A DNA stretch of 64,000 nucleotides, taken from contig NZ_PVYW01000004.1 of the NCBI RefSeq assembly GCF_003001675.1, forward strand, positions 248,001-312,000, in the 5' to 3' direction. Of the stretch, positions 8,176 to 18,000 are shown in pieces. The notes below the pieces were generated by a model, which ran no database searches, had not been told where the DNA came from, and saw only the letters and a list, made by a program, of their open reading frames with translations. The stretch is from Cohnella sp. SGD-V74 (GTDB lineage Bacteria; Bacillota; Bacilli; Paenibacillales; Paenibacillaceae). A program made the position numbers and the translations under genes. Positions within the stretch are counted from its first letter, which is position 1, and every line of letters starts with the position of its first letter.

Positions 8176-9809
8176 GTCAGCAGCTTTCCTTTCCTAAGCT
8201 CCTCCTGAAGCGCGCGCAGGCGGCTGTGCCTGTCGGCGAACGCATCGATAAAGGCCTCCCAGAGCGGTTCCCTTTTCAGTCGCTTATACAGCTTCGCCAA
8301 TCTCTTGAGCAGCTTGACGGCCGTTTTGTAGCCGTCCCTGTTTTTGAGCAGGACGTAACGTTCGACCGCTTGGTGGTAAAAAGGCAGCAGCGCTTCGGGA
8401 TCGTTCTTCTCGATCGGCGCGAGGTCGGTCACCCGGAATTCCAACGGATCGCTGCTCATGCTGAGCTGGAAGTCCATCCATCGCCGCCATTGACCGGTTT
8501 CCAGCAGCTTCTCCTCGTACAGCTCCCGGGTATGGGGCAGCAGAGAGACGAGACTGTCCCACATTCGCGGCCCGGCTTCCGGAAGATGGCGAACGGCCAG
8601 ATCCCAGTATTCGGAATAGGCGCGCACGCCGCTTGCCTTGCGGAGATTGAGCAGCGGGGCGACTTCCACCAGCCAGTCGGCGAGCCTGGGCCAGCTTTCG
8701 ACTTGAGCGAGATAGTCGAGGAAGCCGAGCAGAAACTCCTCCGGGATGTTCGTCCGTTCGTCGATCGCCCGCAGCTGGTTCCAAGCTTCCTCGTCGTTTC
8801 CTTGAAACGTGCGCAGGGCGGCCCGGGCCACGTTAAGGGCAAGGGAAGAGGGCGAATCGGCGGTTTGGGCCTCGTTCAAGCGGATGAATTCCTCCTCGCT
8901 TGCGAAGGAGCCGTCTGCCTGGCCGATCAACCACTCCTTCCAAGCTTGCAGGTAGTGACGCAGATAGTAGTGATTCTCGTTCGTCTCGGCCAGCATTTCG
9001 CTTCGCAAGTAAAACAGCGTCTGCCGCGTTCTCGCCTCGTTATCCGGCCGAACGGCCGTGCCGGCCATCTGGACGATGCGCTGGGCGACTTTGCCCTGCA
9101 GATCGGATGCCGCGTGATGCGTGTGGAAGGCTAAATAAGAATACATATAGCCGGACAAATCCTGCGGCTGCTTGGTCAGTTTCCCGAGCACAAAGAGATG
9201 CGCGTGCAGGAGGAAAAAAGCGTCGACGTCCGCGGGAAGAGAGGGTTTATAGCGATAGATCGCGGCGAGCGCGTCGTTGACGAACTGCGTGTTTCTCGAG
9301 CTCTGCATGAGCGAAGCGGTCGCCAGCGCAAACCATTCGTGCCATTCCTTCACGCTCAGCTCCGCGATCCGCTTGGCTTGTTGCTGCAGGAAGGCAAGAT
9401 CTTCCGCCGCTTTCTTCGCCGCGAGCTGCCGCGCTTCGTTGTAGGAGGCTGCGCGGGCTTTGGGCGCCGCAGACCCTGTGACGGACTTGGCGTTAATCAG
9501 CGTATGGACCGAGCGATTGTGCATGTCGGCATACCGAAGAATCGAAGCGAACATATGCTTGCAGTAATAGCCGACGGGGCAGTCGCAGCGGCTTGACGAG
9601 AAGGAGTCCAGGTTCACCGAGACGTGGTACAGATCCCCGCCTTCCACGACGGCTTTCACGATGCGTTCGGAGGGGAGGGTGAGCTTCACCACTTTGCCCC
9701 GCTTGAAATAATTGAAGCCTCTGTTGATCGTCACTTCGCCGAAATGCTTGGCGACGTCGCGGACGAGCCGATCCCATTGATCGTCGTCCAATTCGTAGGT
9801 CGGTATCAT
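8172..9809 (-). CDS. SWIM zinc-finger domain protein
   Basis: A 545-residue protein with a SWIM finger near residues 72-86 (RCDCPVGYYCKHMFA, the CxCx(n)CxH signature), preceded by a beta-rich segment and followed by a long alpha-helical region without known catalytic motifs. SWIM domains bind DNA or protein partners. Translational coupling to the SNF2 ATPase immediately downstream (four-base overlap) strongly suggests that the two proteins work as one complex, with the SWIM protein as the nucleic-acid- or partner-binding subunit. No regulator is visible nearby. Confidence 0.9.
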   Translation of the reverse strand: MIPTYELDDDQWDRLVRDVAKHFGEVTINRGFNYFKRGKVVKLTLPSERIVKAVVEGGDLYHVSVNLDSFSSSRCDCPVGYYCKHMFASILRYADMHNRSVHTLINAKSVTGSAAPKARAASYNEARQLAAKKAAEDLAFLQQQAKRIAELSVKEWHEWFALATASLMQSSRNTQFVNDALAAIYRYKPSLPADVDAFFLLHAHLFVLGKLTKQPQDLSGYMYSYLAFHTHHAASDLQGKVAQRIVQMAGTAVRPDNEARTRQTLFYLRSEMLAETNENHYYLRHYLQAWKEWLIGQADGSFASEEEFIRLNEAQTADSPSSLALNVARAALRTFQGNDEEAWNQLRAIDERTNIPEEFLLGFLDYLAQVESWPRLADWLVEVAPLLNLRKASGVRAYSEYWDLAVRHLPEAGPRMWDSLVSLLPHTRELYEEKLLETGQWRRWMDFQLSMSSDPLEFRVTDLAPIEKNDPEALLPFYHQAVERYVLLKNRDGYKTAVKLLKRLAKLYKRLKREPLWEAFIDAFADRHSRLRALQEELRKGKLLT

Positions 9810-10036
9810 CTTTTAAGTCTCCCGAGTCGTCGAAATCAGTAAGCTATCTCTTAAGTATAACACGTTCGGAGGTGTTGTGCGCTTCGTTTTCGTACATATG
9901 TTCGGTCGGAGAAACGTTCACATATTTGACCAAAATCAGGTCGCAAATTGGAAATCCATCAGGGAATCTTCTGCTATGATGGTCTGAGAGAGTATAGGTA
10001 AAATTAACTAGATAATATGGGTCGGAGGGCTTGGTT

Positions 10037-11797
10037 ATGTCGAAAACCGCTAAATATTCACGTATGCTCACGATTAGAAAAAAGCTGTTGGCGGTTTGTT
10101 TCTTTCTGTTGATCGTACCGATTCTCGTACTGGGCGTTGTCGCCTACCGGGTGTCATCTGACGAAACGAGCGATCTGATCGAAAAAAGCCTGAGAAATAA
10201 CGTGAGAATGGCAAGCGAGATGCTCAACGCGCTGGATCAATCCGTCAAACTGGGCTCGATCTCGCGGGAGGATGCGGAAGAGAGCTTGCGGATCATGCTG
10301 CTGGGCGAGAAGCAGGCGGACAATACGAGACCGATCAACAGAACGATAGATTTAGGAGAAAACGGGTATTTCTACGCGATGGACGACAAGGGGAACCTCC
10401 TGGCCCATCCGAGCCAGGAGGGGGAGAATATATGGGACAAGCAAACCTCCGACGGAACTTATTATATTCGCGACGTCGCGGCTGCGGCGCTTGGCGGAGG
10501 AGGGTTCACCTATTACGATTGGCCCTTGCCCCATTCCGACAAGGAAGCGAGGAAGATCGTCTATGCCGAGGTCAATCCCAACTGGGGCTGGGTCATCGCT
10601 GCCGGCTCTTACGTCCAGGATTACAATGAAGGGCAGAAGGCGATCCTCTGGGCGATCACGGTTACGCTCGCCTGCTGCCTGTTCGGCGGCATGATCGCTC
10701 TGGTGCTGTTCAGCGAGCACATCTCCCGTCCGGTCATCCGGATTACGAAGCTGGCCGAACGAATGTCGCAAGGCGACTTGACCGGAGAGGAGCTGTCGGT
10801 CCGCAACCGCGACGAAATCGGCCGCTTGGCCGCCGCGTTCAACCAGTTGGCGAATAATCTGCAAGAGCTGGCGGGCAACCAATTGCTCAGCGCCAACGCG
10901 CTTGCCGTCTCCTCGAGACAGCTGTCGAGCGTCATCGGCGATACGGTGAAAGCGGCGCACCAGACGTCCGATTCGCTGGCTGAATTGGCGGCGACCAACG
11001 AAGCGCAAGCGAAGGGCGTCGAGGAAACGGCCAACGCGATGGAAGAGATGACGATCGGCATCGGCCGGATCGCCAATTCGGCAGGAACGACTTTCGAGAC
11101 GTCCGCCGCAACGCTGAGACAGGCCGAGGAAGGCCGTTCCCTCCTCTTCGCATCCGAGAACCGGATGGTTACGATCAGCGACACGGTCGGAGAGCTTGGC
11201 CAGGTCGTCTCCCGGCTCGAAGACCGTTCCCAGCAGATCGCCGATATTTCCCGGGCGATTCGGGAAATATCGGCTCAGACGAATCTATTGGCGCTGAACG
11301 CGTCCATCGAAGCGGCGCGGGCGGGCGAGCACGGCGCGGGCTTCTCCGTCGTCGCGGGCGAAATCCGCAAGCTGGCCGAACGTTCGGACGAGTCCGCCGT
11401 CCAAGTCGCGGAGCTGATCGAAGCGATCGTCGCCGACATCGAATCGGCGGGCGTCTCCATGGAGAAGGGCGAGCGGGACGTGCACTTGGGCATCGCGTCC
11501 ATCCGCCAGACGGGAGAAGCCTTCGCGAGCATCGTGGAAGCGGCGCGCAGCGTTACGGATCAGGCGGAGGAAGCTTCCGCCGCCGCCGAGCAGATGTCCG
11601 CCGGCGCCCAGGAGGTCGCGGCATCGCTGCAGCAGATGGAGAAGGGCTCGGCCACGGCGGCCGAGACGGCCGGCTCCATTTCCGCGGCGAACGAAGAACA
11701 GCTGGCCGCCATGGACGAGATCGCTTCGTCCGCGGAGCGGTTAAGCCAGATGTCCGTAAACATGAAGGAGCTCGCCGGCAAGTTCAAAATCAGCTGA
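10037..11797 (+). CDS. Methyl-accepting chemotaxis protein
   Basis: A 586-residue transmembrane chemoreceptor. Membrane segment 1 lies near residues 20-40, then a single-Cache-like extracellular sensor ([34 protein letters not shown]), a second segment near 205-228, a HAMP domain, and the cytoplasmic signalling hairpin whose tip ([20 protein letters not shown]) binds CheA/CheW. The ligand is unknown. ATG 10037 is chosen over TTG 10031 because GGAGG ends eight bases upstream. An extended -10 (TGCTATGAT, about 9970-9978) lies upstream. The gene stands alone, without other chemotaxis genes. Confidence 0.95.
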   Translation: MSKTAKYSRMLTIRKKLLAVCFFLLIVPILVLGVVAYRVSSDETSDLIEKSLRNNVRMASEMLNALDQSVKLGSISREDAEESLRIMLLGEKQADNTRPINRTIDLGENGYFYAMDDKGNLLAHPSQEGENIWDKQTSDGTYYIRDVAAAALGGGGFTYYDWPLPHSDKEARKIVYAEVNPNWGWVIAAGSYVQDYNEGQKAILWAITVTLACCLFGGMIALVLFSEHISRPVIRITKLAERMSQGDLTGEELSVRNRDEIGRLAAAFNQLANNLQELAGNQLLSANALAVSSRQLSSVIGDTVKAAHQTSDSLAELAATNEAQAKGVEETANAMEEMTIGIGRIANSAGTTFETSAATLRQAEEGRSLLFASENRMVTISDTVGELGQVVSRLEDRSQQIADISRAIREISAQTNLLALNASIEAARAGEHGAGFSVVAGEIRKLAERSDESAVQVAELIEAIVADIESAGVSMEKGERDVHLGIASIRQTGEAFASIVEAARSVTDQAEEASAAAEQMSAGAQEVAASLQQMEKGSATAAETAGSISAANEEQLAAMDEIASSAERLSQMSVNMKELAGKFKIS

Positions 11798-11843
11798 ACC
11801 GAAGCCGACTTGCCGCTCGCCGCGCCGGAAAGCGTTCCCGGGG

Positions 11844-13121
11844 TTAATCTTCGTCCGCGGGAGAGAACAGCTCCCGGTATTTCTCGTAATCCGCTTCACG
11901 GCAAGTCATAGACAGCTTGGTGCCGTTCTCCTCGTGACTCATCGCGTGGATGACGGCATTCTCTTTGAAATAAGAGACGAGTCTTCCCTGATCGTACGGG
12001 ATCAGCACCTCGCAAGTTTTGTCGTCCGTGAAAATCCGTTCCCCGATCAGCCCGACCAGCTCGTCGATTCCGGCGCCCTTCCGCGCGGACAAGTAGATGC
12101 CGCCGTCGGCTTCCTCGGGATAGCTCCGGCCTTCCGCCAAGTCCGCCTTGTTGTAGACGTACAAGGACGGAATGTCGCCGGCTCCGAGCTCGCGCAGCGT
12201 GTCGTTCGTCACTTCGATCCGCTTGGCGCTCTCCGGATCGGAGCAGTCGACGACGTGGAGCAGCAGGTCGGCGTCCGTCACTTCCTCGAGCGTCGAGCGG
12301 AACGCTTTGACCAGATGATGCGGCAGCTGGCTGACGAAGCCGACCGTGTCCGCGAGCAGGAACGAGCGGCGGTTCGGCAGCGCGATGCTGCGGACCGACG
12401 TCTCCAGCGTGGCGAACAGCATATCCTTCTCCAGCACTTCCTTGTCCGAGTCGGGATCGACTTTGCGGATGACGGCGTTCATCAGACTGGACTTGCCTGC
12501 ATTCGTGTAGCCGACCAGGCAGACGAGGGGGATTTCGTTTTTGCGCCGCTGGTTTCTCTGCACTTGACGTCTCGCTACAAGCTTCTCCAGATCGTCCTGC
12601 AGCGCCGCGATTCGGTCTTCGATCCGTCTGCGGTCGAGCTCCAGCTTCGTTTCGCCCGAGCCCCGGTTCTTCAAGCCCGCGCCGCCGCCCTGACGACCGA
12701 GCGACTCGCGCAGCCCGATCAGGCGCGGCAGCATATACTGAAGCCTTGCGACTTCGACTTGAAGCTTGGCTTCCCTGGTCTGAGCCCGACTCGCGAAAAT
12801 ATCGAGGATCAGCAGCGTCCGGTCGATGACCCGGCAATCCAGCTCGGCCTCGAGATTGCGAATCTGCGAAGGGGACAGCTCATCGTTGAAGATGGCGACG
12901 CCGGCTTCGCTTGCGGCCATCGCTTCCTTCAGTTCCTTGATTTTGCCGCTGCCCATATAGGTTCCGGTAATGATTCTCTCCGCCTTCTGCGTCACTTCTC
13001 CGACGACTTCCAGTTCGCATGCGTCGGCCAGGTTGCGCAGCTCCTCCATCGAGGCGGGGAAGCCCGGTTTCTGATTCAACTGCACGCCGACCGTAATTGC
13101 TTTATCTCTAATTCGTTCCAT
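11844..13121 (-). CDS. hflX: Ribosome-associated GTPase HflX
   Basis: A 425-residue HflX: N-terminal HflX domain with helical linker (RDLGRQ-type glycine-rich segment GRQGGGAGLKNRGSGE), then a TRAFAC GTPase with G1 GYTNAGKSS, G3 DTVGFVSQLP and G4 NKAD, and a short C-terminal domain. HflX binds the 50S subunit and splits stalled ribosomes; some homologues confer lincosamide/macrolide resistance. ATG 13121 follows GGAGG by nine bases. The same frame remains open for 56 codons upstream, but the ribosome site favours the shorter protein. The gene has a leader of about 330 bases containing a terminator 30 bases before the start codon, so attenuation control is likely. Confidence 0.95.
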   Translation of the reverse strand: MERIRDKAITVGVQLNQKPGFPASMEELRNLADACELEVVGEVTQKAERIITGTYMGSGKIKELKEAMAASEAGVAIFNDELSPSQIRNLEAELDCRVIDRTLLILDIFASRAQTREAKLQVEVARLQYMLPRLIGLRESLGRQGGGAGLKNRGSGETKLELDRRRIEDRIAALQDDLEKLVARRQVQRNQRRKNEIPLVCLVGYTNAGKSSLMNAVIRKVDPDSDKEVLEKDMLFATLETSVRSIALPNRRSFLLADTVGFVSQLPHHLVKAFRSTLEEVTDADLLLHVVDCSDPESAKRIEVTNDTLRELGAGDIPSLYVYNKADLAEGRSYPEEADGGIYLSARKGAGIDELVGLIGERIFTDDKTCEVLIPYDQGRLVSYFKENAVIHAMSHEENGTKLSMTCREADYEKYRELFSPADED

Positions 13122-13152
13122 ATTGAAATTCCTCCATTCGTAAAAAAGCAAT

Positions 13153-13182
13153 AAAAAAACACAGACATCTCTCTGCCTGTGC
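13153..13182 (-). terminator. Attenuator-like terminator in the hflX leader
   Basis: On the minus strand, CACAGGCA and TGTCTGTG form an eight-base-pair stem (one G-U) with loop GAGAGA, followed by seven T residues. It ends about 30 bases before the hflX start codon and just upstream of its ribosome binding site. It lies inside the hflX transcript rather than after another gene, so it should act as an attenuator. Confidence 0.75.
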
Positions 13183-13325
13183 GGTCGTATGACGATAGAG
13201 GTTTCCGAATAGCCAAGCCTACACCTGCGGCGCAATGAAAAGAACATGCCCGAAAAACGGATGGCGATTCGCATCTCGCCACCCATCATCCGTTCCGCGC
13301 ATATCCGTTCGTTCGCCGATATAAA

Positions 13326-13438
13326 GGGGTTATAGGACAGACTTACTCCGAGTCCTCTGCACGCAGGCAGAGCCTTAAGCGCTATTCAATTAGCGACGCA
13401 AGGATCTAACTCGGATGTAGTCGTTCACACGTAACCCC
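13326..13438 (-). ncRNA. Structured leader RNA domain upstream of hflX (unclassified)
   Basis: A 113-base segment closes on itself with GGGGTTA/TAACCCC (13432-13438 with 13326-13332). Inside are a second helix CCGAGT/ACTCGG (13348-13353 with 13409-13414), a hairpin GCTA/TAGC (13381-13394) and a hairpin CTCTGC/GCAGAG (13355-13372). A promoter reading toward hflX lies just upstream. I do not recognise a known riboswitch, 6S RNA, SRP RNA or T-box. The minus strand is chosen from the promoter; the folds are also possible on the plus strand. CTCTGCCTG of the last hairpin is complementary to the 5' arm of the attenuator. Confidence 0.5.
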
Positions 13439-13461
13439 TCCATTTCCTGTAAGTACGAGTA

Positions 13462-13491
13462 AGTGTAGCACAGATAACGAAGGCAAGTAAA
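13462..13491 (-). promoter_or_regulatory. Candidate sigma-A promoter of the hflX leader
   Basis: On the minus strand, TTTACT (13486-13491) is separated by 18 bases from TACACT (13462-13467). The start would fall near 13455, about 335 bases before the hflX ATG, placing the structured domain and the attenuator inside the transcript. Confidence 0.5.
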
Positions 13492-13502
13492 GGGAAGAAA
13501 AT

Positions 13503-13534
13503 GTCCGGGACGAAACTTGCTTTTGTCCCCGGAC
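13503..13534. other. GC-rich hairpin between the hflX promoter and the palindromic element
   Basis: GTCCGGGAC (13503-13511) and GTCCCCGGAC (13525-13534) pair with a single bulge. The minus-strand sequence after it is moderately T-rich (ATTTTCTT), so it could be a weak terminator protecting hflX from incoming transcription, but no gene ends here. Confidence 0.4.
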
Positions 13535-13557
13535 GTATTATAGGTGATAATAAAAGC

Positions 13558-13768
13558 AGCTATACAGGTTGAACCAAAGATGCACCGAAGAGCGGACCCA
13601 ATGAAATGGAGAAAGGGAATGGTTTTGCCGCGAGTTTTGGCTTTGAGTTGCCTACCTATGAAGATCTTATCGATCAGAGCAACTCAAAACAACCTGTCTG
13701 AAGCCGGCAAAGCCATCCCTTTCGGAATGCAATGGGCTTCCCGTTTCATTGGTTCAATCTGTACAGCT
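13558..13768. repeat. 210-bp imperfect palindrome upstream of the site-2 protease gene
   Basis: The outer arms match over 18 of 20 bases (13558-13577 with 13749-13768). Inner arms also pair: AATGAAATGG with CCGTTTCATT, GGCTTTGAGTTGC with GCAACTCAAA, and AGGGAATGGTTTTGCC with GGCAAAGCCATCCCT. Asymmetric insertions, such as about 22 bases in the left arm, interrupt the pairing. It looks like two diverged inverted copies of one short unit. The right arm holds the GFPFHWFNL-coding sequence. It fills the spacer between divergent hflX and site-2 protease genes. Confidence 0.65.
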
Positions 13769-13779
13769 ATCGAGCGTAA
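13732..13779 (+). CDS. Possible 15-residue leader peptide (GFPFHWFNL type)
   Basis: ATG 13732 begins a 15-codon frame (MGFPFHWFNLYSYRA) ending in TAA at 13777-13779, 15 bases before the site-2 protease start. The ribosome site is weak (CGGAATGCA). The same peptide core, GFP(F/L)(H/R)WFNL, is encoded at 26444-26470 upstream of the Bcr/CflA pump, with several synonymous changes between copies, which suggests that the peptide rather than only the DNA may be conserved. It lies in the right arm of the palindrome, so it could also be part of a repeat. Function unknown. Confidence 0.3.
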   Translation: MGFPFHWFNLYSYRA

Positions 13780-13794
13780 CGAAGGGAGTCCGAC

Positions 13795-14928
13795 GTGGAT
13801 AAAACCAAAACCAGATCGTTGCTGATGGGAGTCGGCGTATTCTTGTTGGCGAAGTTCAAATGGGTGCTGGCCATGCTCAAGTGGACCAAATTCGGCGGCA
13901 CGCTGATCACGATGATGGTGAGCTTGGGAGCCTATGCCGCCTTGTACGGATGGAAATTCGGGGCAGCGGTCATCTATCTCATTTTCGTTCACGAGATGGG
14001 ACATGTCGTCGCGGCGAAGCGCAAGGGAATTGCGACATCTCCGGCGTTCTTCATTCCGTTCATGGGAGCCTTCATCTCCATGAAGCAGATGCCCCGGGAT
14101 GCGGCTACCGAAGCGTATTTGGCTTATGGAGGGCCGCTGGCTGGACTGATCTCGTTTCTTCCCGCCGTCGCGCTGTACGAGTGGACGGGCGATCCGTTCT
14201 GGGCGCTGGTCGTTTTCCTGGGCGCGTTGATCAATCTGTTTAACCTGATTCCGGTGTCTCCGCTCGACGGAGGCCGCATCGTCTCCGTGCTGTCGACGAA
14301 AATCTGGCTGATCGGCTTGATTCTGCTGGGCATCTATGCCTTTATGGCGGGCAGCCCGCTCATGGTCATTATTTTGATATTCGGCGTCGTCACATGGTGG
14401 AACCGGGCGAGGGAAGGCTACCGGGGAGGCTTGCTCGCTTACGAGAAAGGGAAGCTGACCGAATTCCGCAAAGAGCTGCTGCGTTGGCCGAATCTATTGA
14501 GCACTTGGGAGCTTAAGCAAGCGTTAATGGCCCAGATTGAGACGGCCAGACGGGCGCAGGAGGAAGGCGGCGGCAGAAGGCTGATTCCGTTCCTTCAGGA
14601 CGAAGAGAAGCTGGCCCGGGAGCAGGTGCGGTTGGATCGGGAGTACGCCGAGCGGATGCTCACGCGGCTTCAGGAGTGGGAGTACGAGCCGGTTCAGTAC
14701 GAGGACGGCGATCCCGACAAGCCGATTCCGTCCCATCTGCTCACGGAAGAAGTGCGGAGAGCGGACGAGGCGATCGCGGGAATCGACGAGGAACTGCATC
14801 GCTACCGGACGTACTACGAGGCTCCCGCATCCGTGAAGTGGAAGGTGTTGGCCGCCTATCTGGCGCTGGCCGGGGTGCTGTCCGTGTTCATGCTGTACGG
14901 GCACCGGATTATGGAACTGCATAGGTAG
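13795..14928 (+). CDS. Site-2 protease family membrane metalloprotease
   Basis: A 377-residue protein. The zinc site HEMGH lies near residue 64 inside a hydrophobic segment, and the second motif NLIPVSPLDGGRI near 152-164 supplies the aspartate ligand; both are hallmarks of S2P/M50 intramembrane proteases. A long charged helical region follows (about 205-350), then a last membrane segment near residue 355-372. The start is GTG 13795, with GAAGGGA seven bases upstream. Substrate unknown; family members release membrane-tethered regulators or act on signal-peptide remnants. A 210-bp palindrome lies just upstream and a terminator just downstream. Confidence 0.88.
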   Translation: MDKTKTRSLLMGVGVFLLAKFKWVLAMLKWTKFGGTLITMMVSLGAYAALYGWKFGAAVIYLIFVHEMGHVVAAKRKGIATSPAFFIPFMGAFISMKQMPRDAATEAYLAYGGPLAGLISFLPAVALYEWTGDPFWALVVFLGALINLFNLIPVSPLDGGRIVSVLSTKIWLIGLILLGIYAFMAGSPLMVIILIFGVVTWWNRAREGYRGGLLAYEKGKLTEFRKELLRWPNLLSTWELKQALMAQIETARRAQEEGGGRRLIPFLQDEEKLAREQVRLDREYAERMLTRLQEWEYEPVQYEDGDPDKPIPSHLLTEEVRRADEAIAGIDEELHRYRTYYEAPASVKWKVLAAYLALAGVLSVFMLYGHRIMELHR

Positions 14929-14940
14929 GAGGAGAACAAG

Positions 14941-14974
14941 GACGCTTGCCGGACAATCGGCGGGCGTCTTTTCT
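14941..14974 (+). terminator. Intrinsic terminator after the site-2 protease gene
   Basis: GACGCTTGCCG and CGGCGGGCGTC form an 11-base-pair stem with two G-U pairs and a six-base loop, followed by TTTTCTC. Confidence 0.75.
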
Positions 14975-15089
14975 CTGTCGGGAGGACGTCGTTTTTGTTA
15001 GCGGAGTTAACTTTCGTCAATCGAATTGCGCGTTTTCCCTTCGTAAAATGGAAGGAGGTATGTACAGGCTGTAGAAACGAAGAGGAAGG

Positions 15090-18000
15090 ATGGAGAGGAA
15101 AATGTCGCGAATCGCTAAAATAGGGTTGAGTTTGTTGGTTCTGCTGGGGGTCATTCCGCTCCTGCCGGGTAAAGCGGTCGAGGCGGCGGAGCCTTATGTC
15201 GTTGCCCCGCAAATCGTTCAGGGGTATTACCATGGCTTGGCGCTCGTTTCGGACGGGACGGTGTGGGGCTGGGGGCGGAATGATTACGGACAATTGGGCG
15301 ATGGGACCGGGATAGGGAAAACGGGAACCACGCGAGTTTCTGGTCTTGAGCGCGTGAAATTGATCGGTTCCGGCATACGGAGCGGCTATGCGGTCAAGGA
15401 AGACGGAACTTTGTGGGCGTGGGGACAAAACGGAGACGGTCAACTGGGCGACGGGACGACGATTGAACGTCTGCTGCCGGTACAGATTACGGGCATTACC
15501 GGCAACATAATCGGCTTGTCGAACGGTCTCAGCTACCATGCGCTCGCGCTTACGGACGACGGGAAGGTTTGGGCGTGGGGCAACAACGACGGCGGAGGGC
15601 TGGGAGACGGGACGACGATCGATCGGACGACTCCCTTTCAAGTGCCGGGGGTGGACAACGTCGTCGCCGTTGCCGCGGGAGGCTGGCACAGCATCGCGCT
15701 CAAAGCCGACGGGACCGTCTGGACTTGGGGAAGCAACGACTACGGGCAGCTCGGGGACGGAACGACGACGAACCGTGTCGATCCGGTTCAAGTTAACATC
15801 GGCGATGTGATGGCGATTTCCGCGGGGAATTTCCACACCTTGGCGCTCAAAAGGGACGGCACGGTATGGAGCTGGGGAAGAAATACGTGGGGAATGCTCG
15901 GAGACAGCTCGGGCTACGATCGTCACGAACCGGTTCAGGTCAGCCTGGTCAACAACGTTAAGGCTGTTGCAGGAGGCGGTTATCATAGCCATGCCGTAAC
16001 GAATGACGGCAGGGTGTGGTCCTGGGGCCTTAACTATCAGGGGCAAATCGGCGATGGGACATGGGAATGGCGTTATATCCCCGTAGAGATCGGGGTGTCG
16101 GACGTTGTGGCGGTCACTGCCGGGGGGTTCTCCGGTTCGGCGATGAGGTCCGACGGATCGATGTTAGGCTGGGGGCTCAATTCGGGCGGGGAGCTGGGAG
16201 ACGGCACGACTTTGGAGCGCCGCAGTCCAGTCGTCACTAGAGCGGTCACGGATGCTACCCCGCCGGCGATTGCCGACCGGGAGATTACGGCAAGCGGCAT
16301 CACTCACTCCGATGTGACGCTCGCTTGGACGAAAGCGTCGGACAATATGACCCCGTCCTCCGAATTGGAGTACCGGGTTTACAGAATAGGGGGAAATAGC
16401 GCGGACACGGTCGCCGCCGTCGAATTGGGAACGCCGCTCGGTTCTTATGAAGCGGATATTTCGTCTAAGCAGATTAGCGGCTTATACGGAGGACAGACCT
16501 ATCATTATGCGGTTGTGGTCAAAGATAAAGCAGGCAAAAAGAGCGTCTACGCCAAAAAGGCCGTCAAAACATTGCCCGAGCCGACCTACATCGTGACTTA
16601 CGAGGGCAACGGCAATACGGGAGGCGAGCCGCCTCTCGATCCGTTCGAGTACTGGGTGGACGAGTATGCCGAAGTGATGGACAATCTGGGCAACTTGGAG
16701 AAGACGGATTTCACCTTCGGAGGCTGGAATACGCTGCCGAACGGCAGCGGGGTCGCTTACGCTCCCGGGGATATACTCGTGATGCCCGCGGCCAACGTGA
16801 CGCTGTTCGCGCGCTGGATTGCCGGCCCTGATACGACGCCTCCGCTGGCAGCCGCTTACGACCCGGCTCCGAACGCCGTTGGAGCATCTGTGAGCAACCC
16901 CTTGGCGATCAGCTTTAACGAGCTTGTCACGGCGGTTGCGGGCAAGACGATTACGTTGTCGAGAACGGACGGAAGCTGGGAGGAAACTTACGCGGTGACG
17001 GATACCGCCAAGGTGACGGTGGCTGGAGCCAGAGTGACGATTCGCCCTTCCGTCGAATTGGAACGTTCGGCGGAATACGCCGTACGGATCGATCCAGGCG
17101 CTTTCGCGGATGCCGCGGGCAACCCTTATGCGGGCATCGCGGTCAACACGACGTGGAGATTTACGACCGAGGGAGAGCCGACTGCGCCGCAGAGCGACGA
17201 TGCCACGTTGGCATCGCTGAGCTTGACTGGCCTCGGAGGAGGCGCAGTTCCGCTCAGCCCGGCGTTCGCCCGATTGAATAAGCTGTATTCGGCCAGTGTG
17301 GCTGACGCCGTGTCGTCGGTGTCGGTTACGGCGGCGACTTACGATTCGAGGTCCAGCGTGACCGCGAGCGTATACGGCAGCGACGGACTTGCGACCGTGG
17401 GGCCGATCTTGCTGACGAGCGGCGCTCCCAGCCAGCAGCTCCCGCTGCAGACGGGAATTAACCGGATCGGACTGAACGTAACGGCGGAAGACGGTTCTTC
17501 GCTCGGCTACGACATCGTCGTGTTCCGCGCTGCGCCTTCATCGGGAGGCTCCGGCGGGGGCGGTGGAAACGGCGGAGGTGGAGGCGGAGGCTCCGGGGGT
17601 GGCGGAGCAGGCGGTGTGCCAACGCAGCCCGCGGTTGGGGTCAAAGCGACCATGAACGGACACACGCTGTCGGAGATTGCTTCGGAACGGGAAACGCCGA
17701 ACGGCTTAACGGTGTCCTTGCGCACCGAAGCTTTCCTTGAGCGGCTGGCCGCGGGAGGAGACAAGCCTACGGTGGCGATTGAGGCCGACCGGGCGGATAC
17801 GAACGTGCTGCTGGAGCTGACAGGCAGCGTCGTTCAAGCGATGGAGAACCGTTCCGCGATGCTGGAAGTGCGGACGTCGTACGGAAGCTATCGTCTTCCG
17901 GCGGCTCTTCTGGATATCGGGACGTTGGCGGAGAAGGTCGGGGGTAGTTCCGCGTTGGATGAAGTGCTCGTGAGGATTACGATTGCTCGTGCGGACGCGG

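Noticed and set aside
13326-13438. tRNA-like, 6S or SRP RNA identity for the structured domain
   Set aside because: The seven-base closing stem resembles an acceptor stem, but no T-arm or anticodon arm follows, and it is too short and branched for 6S; none of the known SRP or riboswitch core sequences was found.
13544-13825. 93-codon frame through the palindrome
   Set aside because: It crosses both arms of the inverted repeat, lacks a ribosome site and overlaps the site-2 protease start.
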